Shown one piece after another: positions 9,304 to 18,700 of a stretch of DNA of 64,000 bases (position 1 is its first letter; every line of letters begins with the position of its first letter). The notes below the pieces were generated by a model. The model was not told the DNA's origin and made no database searches. It worked only from the letters and a program-made list of their open reading frames with translations. Position numbers and translations under genes: made by a program. This DNA comes from Gammaproteobacteria bacterium (GTDB taxonomy: Bacteria > Pseudomonadota > Gammaproteobacteria > Thiohalobacterales > Thiohalobacteraceae), in contig JAIOJV010000074.1 of the NCBI GenBank assembly GCA_019911805.1, positions 144,418 to 208,417 of the forward strand. Direction: 5' to 3'.

Positions 9304-11493
9304 ATGTCTCAGACCGCGAAACCGCCGATCGACCTACTCGGACCCGACCTTCGTCAGATCGCCGCGGCCCGGCATCATGACCCCTTCACTGTGCTGGGAC
9401 GCCATCCACACGGTGGTGGCGAGCGTGTCCTGGCCTATCTGCCGGGGGCACGGGGCGTACGGCTGGTCGAGACCGACGCGGCGCTCACCCGGATACCAAA
9501 TTCCGACTTCTTCACCTGGCAGGGACGCGCCGGCACCGTGCCACAGCGCTACCGTCTGGAATGGGTCGATGACCACGGTGCCACGCGAACGGCCTACGAC
9601 CCCTACTGTTTCCCGGCGCAGGTGAGCGACTTCGACCTGCACCTGTTCGGCGAGGGCCGGCACTGGCACGCCTACCGTTTCATGGGTGCCCACCCACATC
9701 GCTGCGACGACATCGACGGTGTCCGCTTCGCCGTCTGGGCACCGAGCGCTGAGCGGGTCAGTGTGGTGGGCGACTTCAACGGCTGGGACGGGCGCCGCCA
9801 CCCCATGCGCGTGCGCGGTGGCAGTGGTATCTGGGAGCTGTTCATTCCCGGCCTCGCACCGGGACAGTTCTACAAATACGAGATCCGCAACCGCGAACAC
9901 GGCAGCATCCACCTCAAGACAGATCCCTATGGGCAGGAATTCGAGTACCGCCCCGGCACCGCCGCGCGCGTCCCGGACATCGATGAGTATGCATGGGATG
10001 ACGCCGACTGGTTGCGCGCGCGCCACGACCACGACTGGCTGCATGCGCCCATGTCGATCTATGAAGTGCATCTCGGCTCCTGGCGGCGCGACCCGCAGGG
10101 CAGATTCCTGAGCTATCGCGAGCTGGCCGAGCAGCTTATCCCGTATGTGCAGGACCAGGGCTTCACCCATATCGAACTGCTGCCGATCACGGAACACCCG
10201 CTGGACGATTCCTGGGGCTATCAGGCCACCGGCTACTACGCACCGACCAGCCGTCACGGTACGCCCGACGATTTCCGCTTCTTCGTCGACCAGTGCCATC
10301 AGCACGGCATCGGCGTCATCCTCGACTGGGCACCCGGCCACTTCCCCAAGGATGACCACGCCCTGGCCCGCTTCGACGGCAGCGCGCTCTACGAACACGC
10401 GGACCCGCGGCGGGGCGAACACCGCGACTGGGGCACCCTGATCTTCAACTACGGCCGCAACGAGGTGCGCAATTTCCTGCTCTCGTCCGCCCTGTATTGG
10501 ATCGAGGAGTGCCATATCGACGGCCTGCGCGTGGATGCCGTCGCCTCGATGCTCTACCTGGATTATTCACGCGATGCCGGCGACTGGCTCCCGAACATCT
10601 ACGGTGGGCGCGAGAACCTGGAGGCGATCGACTTTCTCCGTCAGCTCAACGAAGTCACTCAGGGCCGCCATCCCGGCACGCTGATGATCGCCGAGGAATC
10701 CACCGCCTGGCCGCAGGTCACACGCCCCCCCTACGTCGGTGGCCTGGGCTTCTCGATGAAGTGGAACATGGGTTGGATGCACGACACCCTGGTGTATTTC
10801 AGCAAAGACACGGTGTACCGGCACTACCACCATGCCCAGCTCACCTTCGGCCTGCTGTACGCCTTCACCGAAAACTTCGTCCTGCCTTTCTCACACGACG
10901 AGGTCGTGCATGGCAAGTCGTCCATGCTGCACAAGATGCCGGGCGACGAATGGCAGCAGTTCGCCAACCTGCGCCTGCTGTACACCTACATGTGGACCTA
11001 TCCGGGTAAAAAACTGCTGTTCATGGGTTCAGAGTTCGGGCAACGCTCGGAATGGAACTGCAACGCACCGTTGGAATGGCAGGCACTGGACTATGCCCCG
11101 CACGCCGGCGTGCACAGCCTGATGCGCGACCTCAACCACCTGTACCGGAACGAACCCGCGCTGCACGCCTGCGAATTCGAGGCCGAAGGCTTCGCCTGGA
11201 TCGACTGCCACGACGCCGCGAAGTCGGTCATCAGCTACCAGCGCCACGCCGAGGCCGAGCTCCTGGTGAACGTCTTCAACTTCACGCCGGTGGTGCATGA
11301 GGAGTATCGGTTGGGGGTACCCGAGCACGGTCGCTACCGGGTACTGCTGAACTCGGACTCACTCTTCTACGGGGGCAGTAACGTCGGCGAACAGATCCTG
11401 CACACCGAACCCACGCCGTGGATGGGTCACCCATACTCCATCGCCCTCACCCTACCGCCGCTCGCGGGGGTGGTGCTGAAGCGGGAAGGGTGA
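9304..11493 (+). CDS. glgB: 1,4-alpha-glucan branching enzyme, GH13
   Basis: Introduces alpha-1,6 branches into glycogen. 729 residues, the same size as the E. coli enzyme. N-terminal branching-enzyme domain (residues about 15-105), CBM48 ([20 protein letters not shown]), then a GH13 barrel with D411 in DGLRVDAV as nucleophile and E464 in IAEEST as acid/base, the same 53-residue spacing as D405/E458 of E. coli, and [13 protein letters not shown]. The start [10 protein letters not shown] is preferred because the upstream frame lacks family sequence, though no strong ribosome site is seen. Divergent from glgC. Confidence 0.97.
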   Translation: MSQTAKPPIDLLGPDLRQIAAARHHDPFTVLGRHPHGGGERVLAYLPGARGVRLVETDAALTRIPNSDFFTWQGRAGTVPQRYRLEWVDDHGATRTAYDPYCFPAQVSDFDLHLFGEGRHWHAYRFMGAHPHRCDDIDGVRFAVWAPSAERVSVVGDFNGWDGRRHPMRVRGGSGIWELFIPGLAPGQFYKYEIRNREHGSIHLKTDPYGQEFEYRPGTAARVPDIDEYAWDDADWLRARHDHDWLHAPMSIYEVHLGSWRRDPQGRFLSYRELAEQLIPYVQDQGFTHIELLPITEHPLDDSWGYQATGYYAPTSRHGTPDDFRFFVDQCHQHGIGVILDWAPGHFPKDDHALARFDGSALYEHADPRRGEHRDWGTLIFNYGRNEVRNFLLSSALYWIEECHIDGLRVDAVASMLYLDYSRDAGDWLPNIYGGRENLEAIDFLRQLNEVTQGRHPGTLMIAEESTAWPQVTRPPYVGGLGFSMKWNMGWMHDTLVYFSKDTVYRHYHHAQLTFGLLYAFTENFVLPFSHDEVVHGKSSMLHKMPGDEWQQFANLRLLYTYMWTYPGKKLLFMGSEFGQRSEWNCNAPLEWQALDYAPHAGVHSLMRDLNHLYRNEPALHACEFEAEGFAWIDCHDAAKSVISYQRHAEAELLVNVFNFTPVVHEEYRLGVPEHGRYRVLLNSDSLFYGGSNVGEQILHTEPTPWMGHPYSIALTLPPLAGVVLKREG

Positions 11494-11511
11494 CGGAGTT
11501 CTGTTGCAGAA

Positions 11512-11642
11512 ATTCAACCACGAAGGAAAACTTCGACGAGTGTTGATCGCAGAATCCCCTCCCCCATAAAGTGGGGAGGGGATTCACGGTTTTACACTTA
11601 TCGAGGTTTTCCTTAGTGCCCTTCGTGTCCTTCGTGGTTGAA
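11512..11642. repeat. Inverted CCACGAAGG-type repeat pair around a strong hairpin
   Basis: Left arm 11512-11531 (TTCAACCACGAAGGAAAAC) and right arm 11604-11642 are inverted copies. The right copy has two extra units (CCTTCGTGTCCTTCGTGG). Between them 11553-11584 forms a near-perfect hairpin, AATCCCCTCCCC pairing with GGGGAGGGGATT. It lies between convergent glgB and mog and could act as a bidirectional terminator, but no clear U-tract follows the hairpin. Confidence 0.75.
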
Positions 11643-11649
11643 GTGGCCT

Positions 11650-12189
11650 TTACGTCTGCTTCGGCCGGAACGCCTTGACCACCGCCTCGTCGGTGGTCAG
11701 GAACGGGCCACCGATGAGGTCGATGCAACAGGGCACGGCCGGGAACACCGCCTCCAGACATTCCGCGATGGCAGCGGGCTTGCCCGGCAGGTTGATGATC
11801 AATGAACGCCCACGGATACCGGCGAGCTGGCGCGACAGGATGGCGGTCGGCACATGTCGCAGCGACACGGCACGCATCTGTTCGCCGAAGCCCGGCAGGT
11901 GCTTTTCGATCACCACCTCGGTCGCCTCGGGCGTGACATCGCGCGGCGCCGGGCCGGTACCGCCCGTGGTCACCACCAGAGAGCAGTTCTCCCGGTCACA
12001 GAGGTCCCGCAGCACGGCCTCGATCTCCGGACGCTCATCCGGGACCAGTCGCAGCAGCGGCTCCCACGGCGAGGTCAGTGCGCGCGTCAACCAGTCGCGG
12101 ATGGCCGGTCCACCGAGATCCTGGTAGTCGCCGCGGCTGGCGCGGTCGGACACAGTCACGATGCCTATGCGGGCCGACGTCCGGCTCAT
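11650..12189 (-). CDS. mog: Molybdopterin adenylyltransferase (MogA/MoaB family)
   Basis: Adenylylates molybdopterin before molybdate insertion, a late step of molybdenum cofactor synthesis needed by NarG in this window. 179 residues. RIGIVTVSDRASRGDYQD is the family N-terminus, and VTTGGTGPAPRDVTPEAT carries the TGGTG and DVTPEA nucleotide-binding motifs; PGKPAAIAECLEAVF is near the C-terminus. The start MSRTSARIG follows GAGGGG; a 14-codon extension upstream is unlikely. It could be called MoaB instead of MogA; the functional assignment is the same in most bacteria. Confidence 0.93.
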   Translation of the reverse strand: MSRTSARIGIVTVSDRASRGDYQDLGGPAIRDWLTRALTSPWEPLLRLVPDERPEIEAVLRDLCDRENCSLVVTTGGTGPAPRDVTPEATEVVIEKHLPGFGEQMRAVSLRHVPTAILSRQLAGIRGRSLIINLPGKPAAIAECLEAVFPAVPCCIDLIGGPFLTTDEAVVKAFRPKQT

Positions 12190-12312
12190 GGGATTCCCCT
12201 CGGTAACGGTACGGACGTCGCAGTATAGCAAGGCGCGGAAGTTCGTCGGGAGGGAAACGGTTGACCGGGACGGCCAGCGTGCTGACCTCCCGGTGGACCG
12301 GTGGCAAGGCCT

Positions 12313-12807
12313 TCAGGAGGTCTTGCCGCCCGCCTCGGCCACCCGTTCGACGCAGTTGCTCAACACCAGTTTGGGCGGATCCATGGAGAAGATGAACGGC
12401 GCCGCCTGCCGCAGGGCGCTCAAACCGAGGATCTGCCGGGTCTTGCCGGGGAACACCGCCGCCTCGACGTCGTAGAGCGTACAGACCGGGCCGATCCGCA
12501 CCTGGCCCAGACGGTATACCGGCACCGTCATTCTGCTGCCGTCGGCGAGGATACCGGACAACTCCTTGACGTAGACCACCCCGCCCGCTTCCCGCAGTAT
12601 CCCCAGCGTCTCTTCGTTGATCGTCATATACCCGGAGCCCGTGTCGACCATCAGATCGACGGCGCCGACACCCGCGATCTCCCCCGCTACATAGTACGTT
12701 GCCGCGCCCCGCTCCTGCATGGGGATGTTGCTGTCGAAATCGGCGGCGGCCGCCGGTCCGGCCACGATGGTGGCGGCCAGGACCGCCCAGTGTCTGCTGT
12801 GCTGCAT
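12313..12807 (-). CDS. Secreted retropepsin-like aspartic protease
   Basis: 164 residues. Residues 1-22 (HWAVLAATIVAGPAAAAD) look like a Sec signal peptide, so the mature protein of about 140 residues is periplasmic. VDLMVDTGSGYMTI carries the single DTGSG active-site motif (D55), and QILGLSALRQAAPF resembles the ILG...L strand of clan AA proteases. One motif per chain means it would act as a homodimer, like retropepsins and bacterial TIGR02281-type proteins. Substrate is unknown. It stands alone between mog and amrS on the same strand, with 123 and 206 bases on either side. Confidence 0.8.
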   Translation of the reverse strand: MQHSRHWAVLAATIVAGPAAAADFDSNIPMQERGAATYYVAGEIAGVGAVDLMVDTGSGYMTINEETLGILREAGGVVYVKELSGILADGSRMTVPVYRLGQVRIGPVCTLYDVEAAVFPGKTRQILGLSALRQAAPFIFSMDPPKLVLSNCVERVAEAGGKTS

Positions 12808-13013
12808 AAGTCCCTCGCCAAGGTTGCGCGGCAGTGCGGGTCGTGCTCAGTGCTCAGCGCCTGCAACGATCAGGCCAGTTGCTGGGACTGCCGACGTTCA
12901 GATCGGCTTAGCGGCGGGGTGGAGGGGGGGCTTGATCGGCACGGGCGGGATGTGAGAGCTGGTACGCACTCTGGGTGCCCGCACGCACGGGGCCGGCGGT
13001 CGCAGGGGCGTGA

Positions 13014-14111
13014 TCAGGCGTAGTGTGTCATGTCGACCGGCTGGCGTCGGGCGCCCCAGCGACCGGGGACGGCCTCGAAGACACCGGCCAGTGGCGTACC
13101 GCAGCGCCGGCAGCCACCCGCCGGTGTCAGATTCCAGTCACCGAGCACGTAGCCGTCGCGCGCGATCAGCAGTTCACCACACTGATGACAGTAGGTACTC
13201 TGCCCGCCCGGGTCGTGCACATTGCCGGTGTAGGCATACCGCACGCCCTGCTCGAGGGCAATGTGGCGCGCCCGCGCCAGGGTGGCCGCCGGTGTCGGTG
13301 GCACATCCGACATCTTCCAATCCGGATGGAAGGCACTGAAGTGCATGGGGACCCCCGGACCGAGGTGCTCGACCACCCAGCGGCACATGCGCTCGATCTC
13401 GTCGCTGGAATCGTTATGGCCGGGGATCAGCAGCGTAGTCAGCTCGAACCAGACCTGCGTCTCGTGCCTGAGGTATTCCAGCGTCTCCAGGACCGGCCGC
13501 AGATGGCCACCGGAGAGCTTCCAGTAGAAGTCTTCCGTGAAGCCCTTCAGATCCACGTTGGCCGCATCCATGTAGCGATAGAACTCCTTGCGGGGCTCTG
13601 CAGTCACATAACCGGCCGTCACGGCGACCGACTTGATACCACGTTCGTGACAGGCCTGTGCCACGTCGATGGCATATTCATGGAAGATCACCGGATCATT
13701 GTAGGTGTAGGCGATGCTGCGGCAGCCGAGCGCGGCGGCGACCCGCGCGATCTTCTCCGGTGAGGCGGCAGCGGCCAGCGTATCGATCTCACGTGAGGTG
13801 CTGATGTCCCAGTTCTGACAGAACTTGCAGGCGAGATTACAGCCTGCGGTACCGAACGACAGTACCGGCGTGCCCGGGAGAAAATGATTCAAGGGTTTTT
13901 TCTCGATGGGATCCACGCAGTAGCCGCTGGAACGGCCATAGGTGGTCAACACGATGGCAGCGTTCTGATTGGCACGCACGAAGCACAGCCCGCGCTGCCC
14001 CTCGCGCAGCTTGCAGAAACGCGGACACAGATCACACTGCACCCGGCCGTCGTCGAGCGTATGCCAGTACTTGGTCGGAACCACCGCTGCGGCTTCCCAA
14101 GCGTTCGTCAT
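13014..14111 (-). CDS. amrS: AmmeMemoRadiSam system radical SAM enzyme
   Basis: 365 residues. The radical SAM cluster motif is C91-x3-C95-x2-C98 (CNLACKFCQNW). An N-terminal four-cysteine region (CDLCPRFCKL, C near 43) and a C-terminal zinc-ribbon-like pair (CHQCGELL, CRRCGTPL) frame the barrel. YTYNDPVIFHEYA and PGHNDSSDEIE are diagnostic for this family. Its partners AmrB (Memo) and AmrA (AMMECR1) are encoded 16 kb away at 30141-31494, so the system is split here. The reaction is unproven in the family. The start at 14111 gives a good family N-terminus. Confidence 0.93.
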   Translation of the reverse strand: MTNAWEAAAVVPTKYWHTLDDGRVQCDLCPRFCKLREGQRGLCFVRANQNAAIVLTTYGRSSGYCVDPIEKKPLNHFLPGTPVLSFGTAGCNLACKFCQNWDISTSREIDTLAAAASPEKIARVAAALGCRSIAYTYNDPVIFHEYAIDVAQACHERGIKSVAVTAGYVTAEPRKEFYRYMDAANVDLKGFTEDFYWKLSGGHLRPVLETLEYLRHETQVWFELTTLLIPGHNDSSDEIERMCRWVVEHLGPGVPMHFSAFHPDWKMSDVPPTPAATLARARHIALEQGVRYAYTGNVHDPGGQSTYCHQCGELLIARDGYVLGDWNLTPAGGCRRCGTPLAGVFEAVPGRWGARRQPVDMTHYA

Positions 14112-14134
14112 CGAATCAACGCCTCAATGAGCCT

Positions 14135-14230
14135 GCAGACCCCGGTACAGGCGCAAGCAGAAAGTGCAATTCTTTCGTCACTCCGCACCCCTCGTGCAGC
14201 CCCCAGTATAGGCGCTGGCAGGAAGTGCAA
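14135..14230. repeat. Imperfect 35-bp direct repeat pair
   Basis: Copies at 14135-14169 and 14196-14230 share 29 of 35 bases (for example AGGCGC and AAGTGCAA), offset 61 bases. They lie between amrS and the nar operon. They could be a duplicated regulatory site or simple local duplication. Confidence 0.7.
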
Positions 14231-14430
14231 GGGTACGACATTCACTGCTGCACACCTGGCGCGGACGAGCCCATCCGGTGCAAGTCATAGTATTCATTCA
14301 AAAAATCATATGTGCCACGAAAGTGTCTGGAAAAATACGGGCAATGACCTATGTTTTTCACAGGCACCGGCAGCGACTGAAAGGTGATGCACAACTGCAT
14401 AATAGCAATACCTGACCATCGTTGTTGTCA

Positions 14431-14446
14431 TCCATCGATCGATGGA
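14431..14446. promoter_or_regulatory. Perfect 16-bp palindrome TCCATCGATCGATGGA
   Basis: A perfect dyad 132 bases upstream of the channel gene that opens the nar operon. It could be an operator for a dimeric regulator, but no match to a known box is evident. Confidence 0.4.
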
Positions 14447-14577
14447 CCGGGCGGGTGCACGGTTTCATACCAAGGCCAATCCCTCAGCCATGAGCGCCAT
14501 GAGTGTTCGCTACGTAACGGGAGATATCGCAGCAGGTCGTGTTTCGTGACCGGGTCGCTGCAACCTGACAACGCCTG

Positions 14578-15729
14578 TTGGAGGCTCAGCGCGGACCTGC
14601 TTCGATCCGGCCCCGCGTCACCGCTGAATGCCCGGCACCTGTCGCCGTGAGGCTGCGCTTCGAGCATGTGCCGCACGAATCGCTGGAGCGGATGCATCCA
14701 GCGTATTTCGCCGGGGTGATGGCAACAGGCATTGTGGCGTTGGCGGCGCAATTGCAGGGTTTGAATTGGATCTCCGCACCACTCTTTTGGCTCAACACAC
14801 TGTTCTTGCTGTGCCTGGTGATCGCCACGCTCATGCGGGTGCTGCGCCATCGGCGCAGCTTCATTGCTGATCTGCACGATCACAGCCGCGCCGTTGGTTT
14901 CTACACCACAGTGGCGGCGTTCGGGGTCTTTGGCGTGCAGTTGATCCTGCAGCAGCACGCGCTGCGGCTGGCCAGCACCTGCCTGGTGGTGACCGGCGTC
15001 CTGTGGGTCGTGATCATGTACGGCATCCTGGCTGTGTTGACGGTCAAGCAACACAAACCGGACATCCAGCACGGTCTCAACGGTGGTTGGCTGGTCAGCG
15101 TGGTGGCCACCCAGTCGGTCGCGGTCCTGACGATCTTCGTGCTCTCCCTCGACGGGTTCGCGGCACTGCAACAACCCCTGATGTTCCTGGCGCTGACGTT
15201 CTGGCTGGTCGGCGGTGCCCTGTATCTGTGGCTGACGACGCTGATTTTTTTCCGCTATACCTTCATCGAAATGGCACCCGAAGATCTGTCTCCGCCGTAC
15301 TGGATCAACATGGGCGCAGTGGCGATTTCAGCACTGGCCGGCAGCGTGCTGATCGAGCACGCGGGCCGGTCCCCGGTGATCACAGCCGTGTTGCCGTTCG
15401 TCAAAGGTATGACGCTTTTTTACTGGGCCATCGGCAGCTGGTGGATCCCGCTGCTACTGGTGCTGGGCGTATGGCGTTATCTGATCCGCGGTGTGCCGTT
15501 CCACTATGACCCCCTGTACTGGGGCGCCGTGTTTCCACTGGGCATGTATGCCGTCTGCACCCAGCAACTGACCACGGTGATGCCGCTGCCATTTCTGACG
15601 GGCTTGTTCACGCTGGCGACGTATATCGCGCTCCTGGCCTGGCTGGCCACGCTGGCGGGCATGATCGACAGCCTGTTCGGCAGCGTACGCCAGCGCGGGT
15701 CCCTGTCGCGACATGGAGACAAGACATGA
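14578..15729 (+). CDS. TDT/SLAC1-family (TehA-like) channel or transporter
   Basis: Integral membrane protein of the tellurite-resistance/dicarboxylate transporter family, with about ten hydrophobic helices from MHPAYFAGVMATGIVALAAQ onward. HPAYFAGVMATGIV at the start of the first helix is typical of the family. 383 residues if the TTG at 14578 is used; GTG at 14647 or ATG at 14692 are alternatives and the start is uncertain. Its stop overlaps the narG start (ATGA), indicating translational coupling. It sits where a NarK nitrate transporter is usual, so nitrate/nitrite passage is an inference; plant SLAC1/SLAH homologues conduct nitrate. Substrate not proven. Confidence 0.85.
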   Translation: MEAQRGPASIRPRVTAECPAPVAVRLRFEHVPHESLERMHPAYFAGVMATGIVALAAQLQGLNWISAPLFWLNTLFLLCLVIATLMRVLRHRRSFIADLHDHSRAVGFYTTVAAFGVFGVQLILQQHALRLASTCLVVTGVLWVVIMYGILAVLTVKQHKPDIQHGLNGGWLVSVVATQSVAVLTIFVLSLDGFAALQQPLMFLALTFWLVGGALYLWLTTLIFFRYTFIEMAPEDLSPPYWINMGAVAISALAGSVLIEHAGRSPVITAVLPFVKGMTLFYWAIGSWWIPLLLVLGVWRYLIRGVPFHYDPLYWGAVFPLGMYAVCTQQLTTVMPLPFLTGLFTLATYIALLAWLATLAGMIDSLFGSVRQRGSLSRHGDKT

Positions 15730-18700
15730 GCCACTTTCTTGACCGCCTGATGTTTTTCCGCAAGGTGCGGGGTGAATTCGCCGCTGGACACGGCCAGACC
15801 ACACTGGAGGATCGTTCCTGGGAGAAGTCCTACCGCCAGCGCTGGCAGCACGACAAGATCGTGCGCTCCACGCACGGCGTCAACTGCACAGGCGCGTGCT
15901 CGTGGAAGATCTACGTCAAGGACGGATTGGTCACCTGGGAGACCCAGCAGACCGACTACCCGCGCACGCGCCCGGACCTGCCCAACCATGAACCGCGCGG
16001 CTGTCCGCGCGGCGCCAGCTACTCCTGGTATCTCTACAGTGCCAACCGCCTGAAATATCCCATGATCCGCGGGCGGCTGCTGAAGCTGTGGCGTGCCGCC
16101 AAGGCGCAGCATCAGGATCCGGTGAGCGCCTGGGGCGCGATCGTCGAAGACCCCGCCAGCGCCGCCGCATACAAGTCGATCCGGGGCCTGGGTGGCCTGG
16201 TGCGGGTGTCGTGGGATGAGGTCAACGAGCTGATCGCCGCTGCCAACGTCTACACCGCCAGACAATACGGACCCGATCGCATCGTCGGGTTTTCGCCCAT
16301 CCCGGCCATGTCGATGCTGTCCTACGCCTCGGGTGCGCGTTATCTCTCGCTCATCGGCGGCACCTGCCTGTCGTTCTACGACTGGTACTGCGATCTGCCG
16401 CCCTCCTCGCCGATGACCTGGGGCGAGCAGACCGATGTGCCCGAGTCGGCCGATTGGTACAACGCCAAATTCATCATCCTGTGGGGTTCCAATGTGCCGC
16501 AGACGCGCACCCCGGACGCCCACTTCATGACCGAGGCGCGCTACAACGGCACGCAGATCGCGGTGGTGTCACCGGACTACGCCGAGGCCACCAAGTTCGC
16601 CGACATCTGGCTGGCACCCAGGCAGGGCACCGACGCGGCGGTTGCCATGGCCATGGGTCATGTGATCCTGCGTGAGTTCCACCTTGATCAGCCCACCGAT
16701 TATTTCATTGACTACGCCCGCCGCTACACCGACCTGCCGTTCCTGGTGCGGCTCGATGACGGCCCCAAGGGCCTGGTGCCAGGGCGCTTTCTGCGCGCGG
16801 CCGACTTCGACGCCGGTCTGGGCCAGGAGAAAAACCCGGACTGGAAGACCGTCGCCTGGGATGAGCTCGGCGACCGTGTGGTGGTACCGCAGGGTTCGGT
16901 GGGTTTCCGCTGGGACAAAAGCGGGCGCTGGAATCTCGAGGAAAAGGAAGGCGGCGCGCAAACAGACGTGAAGCTGACCCTGAGCCAGCTCGGCCGTCAC
17001 GACGCAGTGGTCGCGGTCGGCCTCCCCTACTTCGGCAGCATCAAGAGCGATCACTTCAACTCTACCGAGCACGCGGACGTGCTGGTGCGCAAGGTGCCGG
17101 TCAAACACCTGCGCCTGGCGGGCGGCGCGGAGGCACTGGTCGCCACGGTCTACGATCTGATGCTGGCGCACTACGGTCTGGATCGCGGACTGGACGATGC
17201 CGGCGCGGCAAAGAGCTACGACGACGATGTGCCCTACACGCCGGCCTGGCAGGAGCACATCACCGGCGTGGACCGGCGCAAGATCATCAGTACGGCGCGC
17301 GCCTTCGCCCAGACCGCCGCCAAAACACAGGGCCGCTCGATGGTGATCCTCGGCGCCGGCATCAATCACTGGTACCACATGGACATGACCTATCGCGGCA
17401 TCATCAACATGTTGATGCTGTGCGGCTGTATCGGCCAGTCCGGCGGCGGCTGGGCGCACTACGTGGGGCAGGAGAAGCTGCGCCCACAGACCGGCTGGCT
17501 GCCGGTGTGCTTCGCCCTGGACTGGGTGCGACCGCCACGGCAGATGGCCGGTACCTCGTTCTTCTATGCGCACAGCAACCAGTGGCGCTACGAGACGCTG
17601 AAGGTCTCCAGCCTGCTGTCGCCGCTGGCCGACCCGGCCAAGTGGCAGATGAGCCTGATCGATTGCAACGCGCGCGCCGAGCGTATGGGCTGGCTGCCGT
17701 CGGCACCGCAGTTCGACCGCAATCCGTTGACGCTGGTGGGCGCGGCCCAGGCCGCGGGCCAGGCGCCGGCCGCCTATGTGGTCGATCAGCTCCAGCGCGG
17801 CGAGCTGAAGTTCAGCTGCGAGGATCCCGACGATCCGGTGAACTTCCCGCGCAACCTGTTCATCTGGCGCTCCAACCTGCTGGGCTCCAGCGGCAAGGGC
17901 CACGAATATTTCCTGCGCCACCTGCTGGGCACCAGCGACGGTGTACAGAGCGAGGAATTCGGACCCGAGAGCATGCCCGAGACCAGCGACGTGAAATGGC
18001 GCCAGGAGGCACCGCGCGGCAAGCTCGACCTGCTGGTGACGCTCGACTTCCGCATGTCCACCACCTGCCTTTACTCAGACGTGGTGCTGCCGACCGCGAC
18101 CTGGTACGAGAAGGACGACCTGAACACCTCGGACATGCACCCGTTCATCCACCCGCTGTCCGAGGCGGTCAACCCGGCCTGGGAATCGCGCAGTGACTGG
18201 GAGATCTTCAAGGGTATCGCCAAGGCGTTTTCCAGGGTCTGCGTGGGCCATCTGGGGGTGGAACAGGATCTGGTCAGCCAGCCGCTGCAACACGACAGCC
18301 CGGCCGAGCTGGGCCAGCCGTACGCGATCGCGGACTGGAAGGCCGGCGAATGCGAGCCCATCCCTGGTAAGACCATGCCGCACCTGCATGTCGTCGAGCG
18401 CGACTATCCGGCCACCTACGAGCGCTACATCTCGGTGGGGCCGCTGCTGGAGACGCTCGGCAACGGCGGCAAGGGCATCCACTGGGACACCCGCACCGAG
18501 ATCGAGGAGCTGGGTGCGCTCAACGGCCGCCATCGGCAAGGCCGCGCCAGTAGCGGCCGACCGCGCATGGACACCGCCATCCAGGCCGCCGATACCGTCA
18601 TGGGGCTGGCGCCGGAGACCCACGGCGAGGTCGCGGTCAAGGCCTGGCGGGCGTTGTCGGCGATCACCGGCCGCGAGCATGCGCACCTGGCGCTACACAA

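Larger units (their letters stand above)
14112..14577. other. 466-base upstream region of the nitrate reductase operon
   Basis: No convincing gene. It holds a pair of 35-base direct repeats (14135-14169 and 14196-14230, 29 of 35 positions identical) ending in GAAAGTGCAA or GGAAGTGCAA, and a perfect 16-base palindrome (14431-14446). I looked for TTGAT-N4-ATCAA (FNR) and NarL heptamer arrangements and saw none that were convincing. The nar promoter is presumably in here. Confidence 0.6.

Noticed and set aside
16569..17921. 450-codon minus-strand open frame inside narG
   Set aside because: Antisense shadow of a conserved catalytic subunit.
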